Shown: one piece after another, positions 21,654-32,031 of the stretch
Layout of the letters: each line of letters starts with the position of its first letter
Numbering within the stretch: position 1 is the stretch's first letter
Notes under the pieces: model-generated
Told to the model about the DNA's origin: nothing
Seen by the model: the letters and a program-made list of their open reading frames with translations, nothing else
Database searches by the model: none
Program-made: the position numbers and the translations under genes
DNA from: Steinernema hermaphroditum
Lineage: Eukaryota > Nematoda > Chromadorea > Rhabditida > Steinernematidae
Length of the DNA stretch: 64,000 nucleotides
Assembly (NCBI GenBank): GCA_030435675.1
Contig: CM059621.1
Location: 3,720,001 to 3,784,000, forward strand
Direction of reading: 5' to 3'

Positions 21654-22452
21654 TAGATCTCATTCGCAGAAAGTTTACCGTACGTTCATGTTGCATACAT
21701 TGCTCTTTCTTACATGTACTACACATCAGTGAAAAAAGCCACACACAGACACCGGTCGGTGAGTCGGTCACCGACAAATTTGGACGCCGTCGGAACACAG
21801 CGGATAGCCGTATGCGCTGGTCTTCTCGTCGCATTTTTGTGTTTCTTTTTTTACGTATTTCTGCTCTCATTTCATTTTTATTTGCTTGAGTTTGCTGGTT
21901 TTCATCTGGCTTCGACGGATGACAGCAGAGTCGAAGTAAAAGCAAGAGACTGCCATACCGTATTCATAACAAATTAGAACGAAGAGAAGCTACAACTGGC
22001 ACAGGAAACCATGTAGTCTATCAAAAGGGCACCAAGGAAGCCGCTGTGTAGGAAGTGACTTATTAAGTTGACCAGTGCATGCTATAGTGACGGGAAACAG
22101 TTAGTATCTAAAAGTTTGCTTTGCAAGGAAGTCGATTTGGCGCGAGCTGCTGCAATGTGCTTCAATATTCTCAATGTCGTTTGTGACTAATACGCGACTC
22201 GACTTGAAAAGAATGGAAAAGTTTGAATGAACGCTGTGGATAATTTGAAGAAAAGAGGTTTCTGAAGATCTCTGAATACACCAACTAAGGATCAAAAGTC
22301 ATGCACGCGCGAATTGGATATGCCTGACACAACACGCAACTTAATTAGAGGGAACATCTGGAACTGTTGTGTCTTCCCACAGCGAGTGATTCACGACAGA
22401 GCTTGGTCGTTGCAGGCACTCAACGTGTTGCTAGCACGGAGTGTTGGGTGAC
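21654..22452. other. intergenic, nothing recognised
   Basis: Short frames only. Confidence 0.35.
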
Positions 22453-22474
22453 CTCAAACTTGGGTAATTAAACC
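22453..22474 (-). ncRNA. orphan SL1 spliced-leader sequence
   Basis: Read on the minus strand, all 22 bases equal the nematode SL1 leader: GGTTTAATTACCC followed directly by AAGTTTGAG. The next bases are GTCACCC, so a GT follows the leader as in an SL RNA gene. However, the usual Sm-binding AATTTTTGG and the 3' stem-loop are not visible in the following 100 bases. It is either a degenerate SL RNA gene or the 5' end of a retrocopy of a trans-spliced mRNA. Sequence downstream on the minus strand (to about 22350) is not recognised. Confidence 0.6.
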
Positions 22475-23441
22475 TTTATGTTAACAACATAAAACACGAA
22501 CAATCGTTAGTTAAACACGAACACAATTACATCATTCACACGAGAGAATTTGCAGGAAATTACGTGCAAATGCTAGACGGAGAAACAGAGAGACAACAAT
22601 CAAATGATACTCAGTCGCGCGAGCGAGGGAGTGAACGTTACAATTTCGCGGCGGGAGCCCGCATACTTGCACTACGTACGCTCGCCACAACAGGAACTTT
22701 CAGCAACGTCGTTATATAACATTTCTACAAAGAAGTTTCTAACGAAACAAGGGGTTAAATCCGCACTGAAGGCTACACTGCAGGGAAAGAGTAAGTTAGT
22801 AGTCTATTCACCGATACTTCTTGCTCAAGAGCATCAAGCAAAGAGAATTTTAATCCGCTTTACTTTTCTGCACAGAGCACACTGGATAAACTTTTCAGTA
22901 AGGTTGCGCTACAGGATATGACGGTGAAGATTCCATTAAGCAGGTTGTGACGAAGGAGGGACCCTCACAAAGTGTCCCACGCCGATTGAAATGAAATGTG
23001 TGCAGCAGAGTAGGCCTTGATGACAACAAGAAAACCCCAGAATATTATGTGCGTGTAGTGGTACTGGAGTACCCAAACGAGGTCAGAAAGTTTGAGTTAT
23101 CGCCATACAGGTCCTGCCACGACTTCTCTGGGGAGTATGCGTACCCATCACGCTCGATATTACGTACTCGATATTATGTATCGATGTGCCGCGGGCGTTT
23201 CCTTCGTTGCTACTTCTCTTATCATTGTTTTCCACGGTTTGGAACTTTACAGAAAGATGAGTACGCGTACTGGAACACTTGGTGAGTGTCCCTTGTGAGA
23301 TGAGTTCAACAACACGGTACGTGCGACCACCAATGTCCACCTCAAATAGTTATACTGTGTAAGTTACACCGTTACACCGCACTCGGAGTTGGCGGTCGGT
23401 TGAACCGGAAAATCTAGAAAATCAGTGCGGCCACCCGGCTG
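22475..23441. other. intergenic, nothing certain
   Basis: A minus-strand frame at 23083-23340 (VDIGGRTYRVVELISQGTL at its start) has protein-like composition, but no domain or splice partner was found. Confidence 0.3.
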
Positions 23442-23626
23442 ACAAGGGAATGTTGCCAAGTGCCCGACGAGGATCGGGATGAGATATGGTGGGGGTGATA
23501 GAGCTTGGTGTGGGCAGTCATGCGCACACCGAATCCCGTGCCCTCAATCAAGGTTCACTACCTAAACACCCATCGAAAGTTAGGCACATACGAATATAGT
23601 CAACGTCGTCAACGTTGATGAGAACT

Positions 23627-23696
23627 GGTGTATGGCCGAACTGGATAGTGCCTTGGCCGACATTTTTGTGGTTCAGGTTCGACTCCGCTCCGGCCC
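23627..23696 (+). repeat. tRNA-like sequence in left palindrome arm
   Basis: It contains an A-box-like TGGCCGAACTGGATAGTG and a consensus B box GGTTCGACTCC, the internal RNA polymerase III promoter of tRNAs. The acceptor and T stems do not pair properly, so this is a tRNA-derived relic, not a functional tRNA. A mirror copy lies in the other arm. Confidence 0.5.
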
Positions 23697-24404
23697 ATAT
23701 TTTTTCTCCTCGCTTCTCCAACATATTTAAATTTGTTTGCTTCCTCGCACTCAATCCTATCCTAGCTTCAGTTATGAATGCTAGCAATATTTAGCTCCCC
23801 CTTACAAAGGTATGGTAAAACATGTAAGGCTAAGATCGACGCGAGATTAGGGGCAAACGGTAGGTCTATGTGAGTATACAAAGTGTGCAAAAAATCAGCT
23901 TCCCATATGCGCTTTAAGTCCGTCAAAAAGAGATGCGGCGTCCTTTCTCACCGATGTCATATTCGTTTCTCACCGGTGATTCCCAAGTGACCAAATGTAT
24001 ACGTAATCTCCCAATTTTGTTGTGGTTGCAAAGTGTTCATACATTTTCCCTAGGATAACGGTCCGACAGATCACTGTCCACCTATCAGGTATGCCTCAAG
24101 TATATAGTTTGGCAATTGGGAATCACCGGTGGGAAACGGATTTCCAGTTGCTTGGAAAGAATACCGCATCTCTTTTTGACGGACTTAAAGCGCATATGGG
24201 CAGCTGATTTTTTGCACACTTTGTATACTCACATAGACCTACCGTTTGCCCCTAATCTCGCGTCGATCTTAGCCTTACATGTTTTACCATACCTTTGTAA
24301 GGAGGAGCTAAATATTGCTAGCATTCATAACTAAAGCTAGGATAGGATTGAGTGCGAGGAAGCAAACAAATTTAAATATGTTGGAGAAGCGAGGAGAAAA
24401 AATA

Positions 24405-24475
24405 TGGGCCGGAGCGGAGTCGAACCTGAACCACAAAAATGTCGGCCAAGGCACTATCCAGTTCGGCCATACACC
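24405..24475 (-). repeat. tRNA-like sequence in right palindrome arm
   Basis: Inverted duplicate of 23627-23696 with the same A-box-like and B-box sequences. Confidence 0.5.
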
Positions 24476-24834
24476 AGTTCCCATCAACGTTGACGACGTT
24501 GACTATATTCGTATGTGCCTAACTTTCGATGGGTGTTTAGGTAGTGAACCTTGATTGAGGGCACGGGATTCGGTGTGCGCATGACTGCCCACACCAAGCT
24601 CTATCACCCCCACCATATCTCATCCCGATCCTCGTCGAGCACTTGGCAACATTCCCTTGTGAGTACGTCGGTCGGGTAGGTCGTACTAGGTCGCCAACGA
24701 TATTCTTAAAAGACCTCTTCAAAAAAATATTTCAAGACACTAAAACTGGTAAGTATTTTGGATAATTTGAAAATAGTTGTACGAGGTCCTTTTGTCCCTA
24801 GCGAGCGGTCGGGTTGTCCAATCGCTATCTCTTT

Positions 24835-24965
24835 ACTTAAATGAGGTGAGCAGTCTGGTCACCGTTGTTGGCACAAGATCGTTCAGGCTCTCAGAAGGCA
24901 TGGAACACCAGGAAGCTTTTTTCACCATCTCACTAAGAAGCAGCCGCCACCGCTCAGCATCGATG
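24835..24965 (+). repeat. dispersed repeat family A, copy 4
   Basis: It contains GGTGAGCAGTCTGGTCACCG, then AGAAGGCATGGAACACCAGG, AAGC and CACTAAGAAGCAGCCGCCAC in the family order. Confidence 0.6.
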
Positions 24966-27879
24966 AAGCTTGCTTTTTTTAGGTTCGCGCAAACATACGT
25001 CTCTAAGGAGTTAGTGAACGTAAGGTTAGAATCTAGGTGGAATCCTGTCTTTTCTTACTTCATTGTGTCCGACACCGCCTATCTTTTCCTGGAACATAAT
25101 GAGTAATGAGTCACTGTATTTGTTACCGTAATTGTGGGCAGCCTACAAAATGTCACCACTAATTCGAATCGTTTATCGTTAATTGTGTATACGTAGCTGC
25201 TTACCACACAATCGGATTCGCGCAATCTTGGAGAGTGGGGTTTACTCGATAACATCTGACTTACCCCGCTCGCTGATGACTTATAAGAGCAAAGATTCCG
25301 TTGTGTATAAGCCTGATTAATCTCAGCGTTCTGCGAAGAAAAATTCACCTCTCCAACGCCCGCGCTAATCACACACCGAAATCAACTGCGATTTCGTCTT
25401 CAGTCGAAGAACATAATGGAAACATAATGGGATCAGCTTGATGTAAATCAAGGATATGGAAAAAATGTTAATGGGCACATATGAGACGTCTCGCAAGGCA
25501 CATGCGAAAAGATAAACTGGGACCAACTTTGATTTTCCAACTAAAAATTTTTTGATTGGACGAGCTTGCTGCTTACATCGCAGTTCACCATAAAAGACTC
25601 GACCAAACAACGAACAAGTTCAGTCGAAAGCTTTGGGGCTCCGGTTTCTCGTGTTAGATCGCAAATGGGACTTTGTTTCGCTCAGCAGAAATTTTTTGAC
25701 TGCGCTGGGCCGGGTTATTCGGACTGAACCACTCCACTCGAATATTTCCCCATCGCACTTGAAGCAAGGGCCATACAGCAAGCCGCACATTCGCGTTCAG
25801 CCCGAGCTCAACTCAATTTAGGATTTATTGTTCTGTATGGCGTCTTTCGTTTTTGTGGACAGCCATCGGTTACTTCACTAAATGGACTGCTGGACATGCA
25901 TCCAACCTCACCTAGAAGCCGCTGATAAATTCTAAAGGTTCACGCGTTTTTCAGGAACATAGCTTATTCACAGAATTATGTCATTTATAAATGAGATGTC
26001 AAAGGTTGTTTCCGAACTTGAAAACAAAAACATGTTCCTTAAGTGCTAGAAGTCGATTGATAAACAGTAATGCATATTCACATGGCACTGGACTTAACAT
26101 AAAAATGTAACACATACGAACAAAAAAATGCAAAAATGTCCTCGGACATGCACAATCTTCTGGGAGATGTGTACCACGCTGAGACCGCATGTGTGGAGTG
26201 CATTTCTGCGTCCGCATGGGTGTGTATGTGCTCAGTTCCTTTTCAGTCTTTTCTCAACACGGCCTTGTACTTATATTAGTTACTCCTTTTCGTGAAGAAT
26301 GTGTATGTAAAACCACCGTAACGTTAACACTAAATGTTGACTCTCGGCGGAATGCAATTTTGGATATGGTAATCGCTGGTAAGTAATAAAAGCGATATTG
26401 GCGATGGCTTAACTTTTTTCAATTACAGAAGTGGCTGGATGTCGTAAACAAAACCGGTTTTGTCCGATATTACTAAGCCTGAAGGATAAAGATTGAGTCA
26501 TTCCAAGAATAGTCCACGTAGCCATGATACTAAGCCCCAAGTAGAACGATACGGTGAGTGAAATAGGTGGAAAATTTCCACAGAAATAAAGAGACAACAA
26601 CATTGATGACCAATAAAAGGGATCCGTTTGTAGTGAAAAGTATTCTTCAAAATTGCCAAAAATTTCTCGGCCCCCTTTTCCTGCTTCTCTGGATACTTTA
26701 AATCGGTTACCCGATAAATCCAATACTTAATAAAAAATACATCTTTCGCAGGGATATGTCTTTCACCGTGGGTTGACCTACCAAGGCAAATTCCTCTCTC
26801 AACTGGTTATTAGGAACACGACTAATGTGCCGCAATTTCCCCCTTAGCTCAGAAGAAACAGGAGTGGCGATTCATTTTGGTGCGAAAATTGCTTGCAGAA
26901 TGATGAAAGTACGATCCCTTTCCGTGTCACACAATGTACTGGGAGCGGCTGATTCCAGAAATTTACAGGAAAGGCCGAACTCTATCAATGGAAACACCGC
27001 GCACGACAACATTCTTAGCAGCTATGAAGTAGTAACTGATGCGATATTTAATCGGCACGGCCAAGCTTCGAAACACATAACTCAGCAAATGCTTCGCCCC
27101 TTCGACACCAGTCCAAACTTATGGGATGGCTTATGGGACATTATGCCGGATTATTAGGCCTGTGCGAAAAAAGGCAATAGCCTGCAACTGATGTGTGGCG
27201 TTGCTCGATTTGTGAGGGTGTCTTGTGTGCAGGCGCAGCACAGGTACGTAGCTTGACGTAGTGGAAACAATACAAGAGATTAGACATGTCATCAACTTTG
27301 GATTTAAAAGGCAGTACGAGGGCCACAACTTCACGGAGCAGACAATATGGGATAGAAGCCAAGACAAGTCCTAGCATTGGGGCATCCGAGATGCTACTTA
27401 AATTTTGCTTTGCATACGGTGAATGTGGTGTGCACACCGGCGAACAGAAACAGCTAGCTGGTATATCTCCGTGTAGAGAGGATCAGTGTGGAAGCTAAAG
27501 TTAGCGAATTATATCTAAGGTGTTCCAACGACAAGGCCACATGAAGAAATCGGCCTAAATGTCATTGTTGCTTTGTGGAAAACCGATTTATTACATCAAA
27601 ATGGAGGTGTATTGTGAATGATTTCGTCGTTTGCATTCTTGCTTGATTTCAAGGACAAACATGGTATATATCGAAAGTACATTGTTAACGGACGTATTGC
27701 GTTTTTGCGCACTAAGACATGTGTAGATTCGATGAGCGTTTAGAATATTAGGTTGAATCAAGAGTTCCCGGGCACTTCTTCTCAAAATCTGAATATATGT
27801 AATGTATACTGCATGGTTTTCAGCGCATAATGCATCATGTTACATAGGGTTTTGTGGATAATTTATCTCTTGCTCACAA
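24966..27879. other. intergenic, no supported gene
   Basis: Two frames are the only candidates. One is at 26825-27157 (+), 110 residues, starting just before an acceptor-like CCCCTTAG. The other is a hydrophobic minus-strand frame at 26723-26409 (SSMLLSLYFCGNFPPISLTV). Neither has a recognisable domain or consistent splice partners. A donor (26380, GGTAAGTA) and an acceptor (26428, ATTACAG) near 26.4 kb hint at one small plus-strand splice unit. Confidence 0.3.
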
Positions 27880-28265
27880 GCGGGCGTCTATGTCGAACCG
27901 GTGCGTGCCAGCGCGCTTCACGGGGCATACGGGAATCGGCGAACTTCCAGAAACGGCCGCGAATCTTCCACTTCTCGGGGCGTTTCCGGCAGAGAGGCTT
28001 CGGAGATTCCATCTGCTTCGGAGAAACGGCCTTTTGGTCCGAAAGCTATGTCTTCACTGGTCTTGGCGTCCTCATAGCACGGGAAACATTCGGGATGACA
28101 TCTCACGCAGCCAGATTCCTGGCGTCGGACATCTTGTTGTCAGCAGTGGCGGGACTACGGCTTCCGGGTGTCCCAATTCCCTCTGGAAGCCGGAACATTC
28201 ACAAGTGCCACGAGGTTTGCCGTCAGACCATCCAGACGCTCACCGCTCGCCACCGCAATACGAGT
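27880..28265 (-). repeat. composite repeat, family A joined to family B, inverted copy
   Basis: The reverse complement runs GCGGTGGCGAGCGGTGAGCG, GGTTCCGGCTTCCAGAGGGA, CCGGAAGCCGTAGTCCCGCC, ACAACAAGATGTCCGACGCC, GAGATGTCATCCCGAA and CACCGGTTCGACAT, the same order as 15712-16245. The plus-strand frame at 27854-28267 stays open through it by chance or as a relic. Confidence 0.65.
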
Positions 28266-28689
28266 GAGACCGATTTGCATTGTTTTGCATCAGTAATGCA
28301 AGTATGCGCTAAACGTAGCCACAAACTTCGAGCAATAATCTACGAATTTGACGACGGATTGTCTTTCTGTTTTACAGGCATTTCTGGTTGAAATTATGAA
28401 GAAAATTTGGGCATAAAAGTCAACCGAAGGTCGGATAACGGTCGATTTTGAAGTTTCTCCACAGGAAGCCGGTCGACTGGCCCTGAATGTTCTCGGCCTA
28501 TTGTATGCCAAAATATCCCACATGCTTAGGAAAACCAGACTATCGCCATGACGATAAACAATTGTACTGTTTGACCCTGGTACCTTCAGTTCGTGTCATT
28601 TGTGTTAGTAGCGATCCGTCCGTTGTCTCTGGAATTCTTATATAAGAAAGTCAAGTTGCTTAGTGGTGGCAGTGCGACACTACCACACA

Positions 28690-28803
28690 CAGCGACAAAC
28701 CGAGACAAGTGAAAAGCAAAAGCCTCCACCCGGCACCGAACCCGTGACCTGTCTGATCGAAGTCTGATAGTCCCGAAGCACTACCACTCAACCAGACAGA
28801 CAC
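28690..28803 (-). repeat. tRNA-derived SINE-like sequence
   Basis: On the minus strand an A-box-like TGGTTGAGTGGTAGTGC is followed after about 45 bases by GGGTTCGGTGCCGGG, a B-box relative, and then by GGAGGCTTTTGC. The same B-box variant followed by AAAAGC occurs at 31441-31466. Stems are too mismatched for a functional tRNA. Confidence 0.5.
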
Positions 28804-29078
28804 ATCAAAGACTGATGCTTTGCTGCTACATACCCTGCATTCTGCTGCATTTTCACCGTTTCTCTGCGTTTTTTTTGCTAATTTTACGTTCTAGAACACT
28901 TTTGCATGCACTTTTGTCTGAAATATTTTCGTTTTTTCTAACTGCTCTTTTTTCTTGATGTTTCCCGCCATTAGACTCTTTTTTTATACGGCTTTTCATT
29001 GATGTACGAAAAAACCGTGAAAGTTCATCAAATTCTTTGTTTGCATACGGTTTTTGCAAAACAGCATGAACATTTCTG

Positions 29079-29101
29079 CCGAAAGGCCGGAGGCCTTTCG
29101 G
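29079..29101. repeat. 10-bp-stem hairpin
   Basis: CCGAAAGGCC GGA GGCCTTTCGG is a perfect hairpin six bases before the 40-bp repeat array. Short GC-rich hairpins occur near Helitron 3' ends. No CTRR terminus was identified, so the link is a guess. Confidence 0.6.
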
Positions 29102-29106
29102 GCTGC

Positions 29107-29516
29107 GGGCGAGCGTCAGCGAGCCTGTAGAGGCGAACATCTTTTAGGGCGAGCGTCAGCAAGCCTGTAGAGGCGAACAACTCCTTGGGCGAGCGCCAGC
29201 GAGCCTGTAGAGGCAAACAGCTTCCGGGGCGAGCGCCAGCGAGCCTGTAGAGGCGAACAACTCCTTGGGCGAGCGTCAGCGAGCCTGTAGAGGCCAACAA
29301 CTCCTTGGGCGAGCGTCAGCGAGCCTGTAGAGGCCAACAACTCCTTGGGCGAGCGTCAGCGAGCCTGTAGAGGCCAACAACTCCTTGGGCGAGCGCCAGC
29401 GAGCCTGTAGAGGCGAACATCTTTTCGGGCGAGCGCCAGCGAGCCTGTAGAGGCGAACAACTCCTTGGGCGAGCGCCAGCGAGCCTGTAGAGGCAAACAG
29501 CTCCCGGGGCGAGCGT
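29107..29516. repeat. 40-bp minisatellite, ten units plus a partial
   Basis: Units start every 40 bases from 29107 (GGGCGAGCGTCAGCGAGCCT, then GTAGAGGCGAACAACTCCTT). Variable positions are GTCAGC/GCCAGC, GCGAAC/GCCAAC/GCAAAC and the last ten bases (AACTCCTT, ATCTTTTC, AGCTTCCG). The array has no stop in any minus-strand frame, which yields long Ala/Arg/Leu-rich frames that are artefacts of the repeat. There are no unique spacers, so it is not a CRISPR. It stops ten bases before the helicase ATG. Confidence 0.95.
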
Positions 29517-29526
29517 TCCCGAACAT

Positions 29527-31223
29527 ATGGACTTCGAAGACCGTGAATTCGACACCGTGGATGAAGATTGGAATGACTTCGAGGATCCTGATGATGGAGA
29601 ACGTCCACAAACCAACTGGAACGTTGTTGCACAAGAAAAGATCGCCAGGCTGAACACTGGACAGCGACAAATCCTCGACGAAGTGTCTGCTGCTATCGAT
29701 CTCGGGCAGTACGCAGCGAATCGCCTCTTCTTCGTCACAGGTGCAGGAGGAACAGGTGAGATTCGGTTAATTCTCATTCAAATCCTACAAAATCCGTTCT
29801 AGGCAAAACGTGCCTCTTCAACACGATGATCGCCAAGGTGAAGAGCGACGGTGGGTTCTATGTGGCCACTGCGACCACCGGCATCGCATCTCTTCTTCTG
29901 ACCGGCGGCAAAACGGCGCACAGAGCCTTCCGGATCCGCAACGACATCGACGAAAACAGTGTCCCGACCATTGAATACGAATCACCGTTCGCCGTCGCAA
30001 TCCGGGAATCGTCATTCATCCTAATGGACGAAGTCAGCATGCTGCATGTCAACGTCTTCAACTACATCAACAAAGTTGTCCTCTCGGTCGTCCCATCCGA
30101 GTATCGAAACATGCCGTTTGGAGGCAAAGTCGTCCTGATGAGTGGCGATTTCAAACAGCTGGCGCCGGTAGCCAAAGGAGAAGGAATGGACGGTCAAATT
30201 ATGGCGAGCATCAGGCATTCCGAACTGTTTGTTTACTTCAAACATCTGAAGCTAACCGAGAACATGCGAGCAAGGAACGAAGTACGTTGTTTTATTCGTA
30301 TTTACGACTACATCTACTGTTTAGGTCGACTTCATCAAGTGGTTGACAGCTGTTGGAAACGGCGAGAACATGTACGACGAAGACCTGCCGTACATCGCCA
30401 TCCCTTCTGCTTCCCGAACAACAGCCTCGAAGATCCGCTCGAAAAAATCGATGATCTGAAGGGATCGATGATCCTCTGCACCAAGAACGACACCGTCTTC
30501 ACAATCAACGGTAAGAATACGATCTAATTTACAAACTGTTACAAGCATTTTGCTAGATATGCTGCTGGACAAGATTCCCAACGAAGAACGGGTCTTTAAA
30601 TCCATCGACACGCCGATCCTGGACCCAGAAGGAGCTGCCGCCGCCCTGCTAGATGTCCACGCCGAAGACTACAACGTCGAATCTATCAACAAGTTGACGC
30701 CGACCGGCCTTCCGCCACATCATCTACGACTAAAGGTAGGTGCCATTGTTATGGTAATTCGGAATATTTCAGGAGCTGATGGACTCTGCAACGGGACGAT
30801 GCTCCAAATCACCGAAATCCACAGCGACATCATCAAGTGTCGGCGCCTGGAGGAGGACGACCGCTTCGATCAAGTCGTATATCTGCCCAGAGTAAGCAGT
30901 ACAACAAAAGAGTTCAATTCCAGCCTCCAATTTAGATAAAGTTCGAATATGGAACGGGCGAAAACGACCGGACGGTGAAGTTCCGAAGAATCCAGTTCCC
31001 GATCCGGCTGGCCTTCGCCAATACAATCAATAAAGCCCAGGGACAGACGCTGCAACGACTCGGCCTCTACCTCTATGGACAAGAAGCCTTCTCCCACGGC
31101 CAAATCTACACGGCCCTCTCCCGAGTCCGCACGATGTCTTCAATTCGCGTGCTAAAGCTGGGATTACCGATGCCCAGCTACTTGCTGAATGTTGTATATT
31201 ATGAACTGTTGTTGCCAAAATAA
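29527..31223 (+). pseudogene. Helitron-type PIF1 helicase, 5 exons, one-base frameshift
   Basis: Exons 29527-29755, 29803-30281, 30325-30510, 30557-30891 and 30936-31223 encode about 505 residues of a superfamily-1B helicase. Motif I is FFVTGAGGTGKT and is split by the first intron (45-50 bp). Motif II is FILMDEVSML, motif III is VVLMSGDFKQLAPV and motif IV is KLTENMRARNE. The C-terminus has LKVGAIVMVIRN, ADGLCNGTML, NTINKAQGQTL and HGQIYTALSRV. The short spacing and the TAHRAFRI and ESPFAVAI passages fit Helitron helicases. No Rep (HUH) nuclease region precedes it: the ATG follows the minisatellite directly after an acidic 40-residue leader. Exon 3 is 186 bases where 187 are needed; the frame slips near 30405-30415. 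This is either a one-base deletion or a sequencing error. An AATAAA lies at 31234. Confidence 0.85.
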
Positions 31224-31388
31224 TCTATCTTTGAATAAACTAAAGCAGCGTCTCAATCATTTGCTACGATTACATCGCATAGATTCATCAAAACAATCCA
31301 AGTTTCAAATGTTCAATGCCAATTCAATGCTCAACAACGCCAATGCAATTAAGGTATAAGGTGCTTTCAAATCCCTTCCTCAGCATCA

Positions 31389-31462
31389 GCCGTTGTGGCC
31401 GATTCGGTAGTGTGCTTGCCTCTCATGTGAGAGGTCGATGGTTCGGTGCCACGAGGGGGCAA
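31389..31462 (+). repeat. tRNA-derived SINE-like sequence
   Basis: TGGCCGATTCGGTAGTGTGC (A-box-like), an anticodon-like CCTCTCATGTGAGAGG hairpin and GGTTCGGTGCC (B-box-like), followed by GGGGGCAAAAGC. It resembles a tRNA from D-arm to T-arm, but the acceptor stem is absent. Confidence 0.5.
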
Positions 31463-31510
31463 AAGCAAAATTGGGATGGGAATAGGTAGATTTTTGTTTA
31501 AAAAATACGC

Positions 31511-31741
31511 TTAGACCTCCCGGAAAAACCCGGTTGGGCTAAGCGGGCTACCGTCCGGCTGTTTAAGCCCCTCCGGAGTGGCAAACACCGTCCACCCCCC
31601 GTTATCCGAGGTAGGACTGTAAAGCGTTTGAACCGTTTCGCCGCTAATGCCGTCCACGACCAACGGTATGCGCGCAACGGCATGATAAAGTGCAGACGAC
31701 GAGAGAAACGCCATGGACCTTCGATGGGTTTTTTGAGGCAA
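31511..31741 (-). CDS. unidentified reading frame, possibly coding
   Basis: A 76-codon minus-strand frame with protein-like composition (HAVARIPLVVDGISGETVQ, SPTSDNGGWTVFATPEGLKQ). No start context, domain or partner exon is recognised. It lies between the helicase relic and a GC-rich hairpin at 32011, so it may belong to the same mobile element. A plus-strand frame overlapping its edge (31690-31875) is about equally plausible. Confidence 0.25.
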   Translation of the reverse strand: MPQKTHRRSMAFLSSSALYHAVARIPLVVDGISGETVQTLYSPTSDNGGWTVFATPEGLKQPDGSPLSPTGFFREV

Positions 31742-32010
31742 ATATGGAACGGAAGCTGCCTTCTTATGTTTTTATAGTTCATAGACCAATGATTTTGAAA
31801 CACATCACCGGAATATTTAAATCTATGCGCCAACTTTTGGCTCTAAATAGACGGCCTGGAGTCAGCCTAAAGTAGCACTTTCTTTTTTGGTTTTTCCCCC
31901 AACGATAAACAATAAATAGTGTCCCGCGGCCTACCGTAGCCCGGCTCTCTTTCAGCCCCGATTTTCCGCCGTTTGAATACTTTTGACGGGGGTAAGGCGC
32001 CCGCACATAA

Positions 32011-32031
32011 CAGCCCTGCGAAGCAGGGCTG
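32011..32031. repeat. 9-bp-stem GC-rich hairpin
   Basis: CAGCCCTGC GAA GCAGGGCTG is a perfect hairpin in a GC-rich patch 0.8 kb downstream of the helicase. It could mark an element end, but no terminus motif confirms it. Confidence 0.6.

Larger units (their letters stand above)
23442..24660. repeat. 1.2-kb near-perfect palindrome (fold-back element)
   Basis: The left arm 23442-23938 is repeated as its reverse complement at about 24165-24660, with only a handful of single-base differences in nearly 500 bases. The central 230 bases continue the symmetry imperfectly (GTTTCTCACCGGTGATTCCCAA against TTGGGAATCACCGGTGGGAAAC). The tips are ACAAGGGAATG and CATTCCCTTGT. Each arm carries the same 79-residue open frame (23787-23548 minus, 24315-24554 plus), which differs by two residues and is not recognised. 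Each arm also carries a tRNA-like stretch. It may be a fold-back transposon or a recent inverted duplication. Confidence 0.9.

Noticed and set aside
22350..22474. Functional SL RNA gene
   Set aside because: The leader is exact, but the Sm-binding site and 3' stem-loop were not seen downstream.
26825..27157. 110-codon plus-strand frame
   Set aside because: No domain, splice partner or conserved counterpart; kept only as a note in the interval entry.
27837..28391. 184-codon plus-strand frame
   Set aside because: It lies mostly in the composite A/B repeat, and the homologous copy at 15.7-16.2 kb is not open in that frame.
29107..29516. CRISPR-like array
   Set aside because: The repeats are contiguous 40-bp units without unique spacers, in a eukaryotic genome.
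29028..29777. Five overlapping long minus-strand reading frames
   Set aside because: They are produced by the 40-bp repeat, which has no stops in any minus frame. The same 13-residue pattern repeats in every frame, and they run antisense into the helicase.
31389..31462. Functional tRNA gene
   Set aside because: D-arm, anticodon-like and T-arm similarity only; no acceptor stem pairing and an aberrant T loop.
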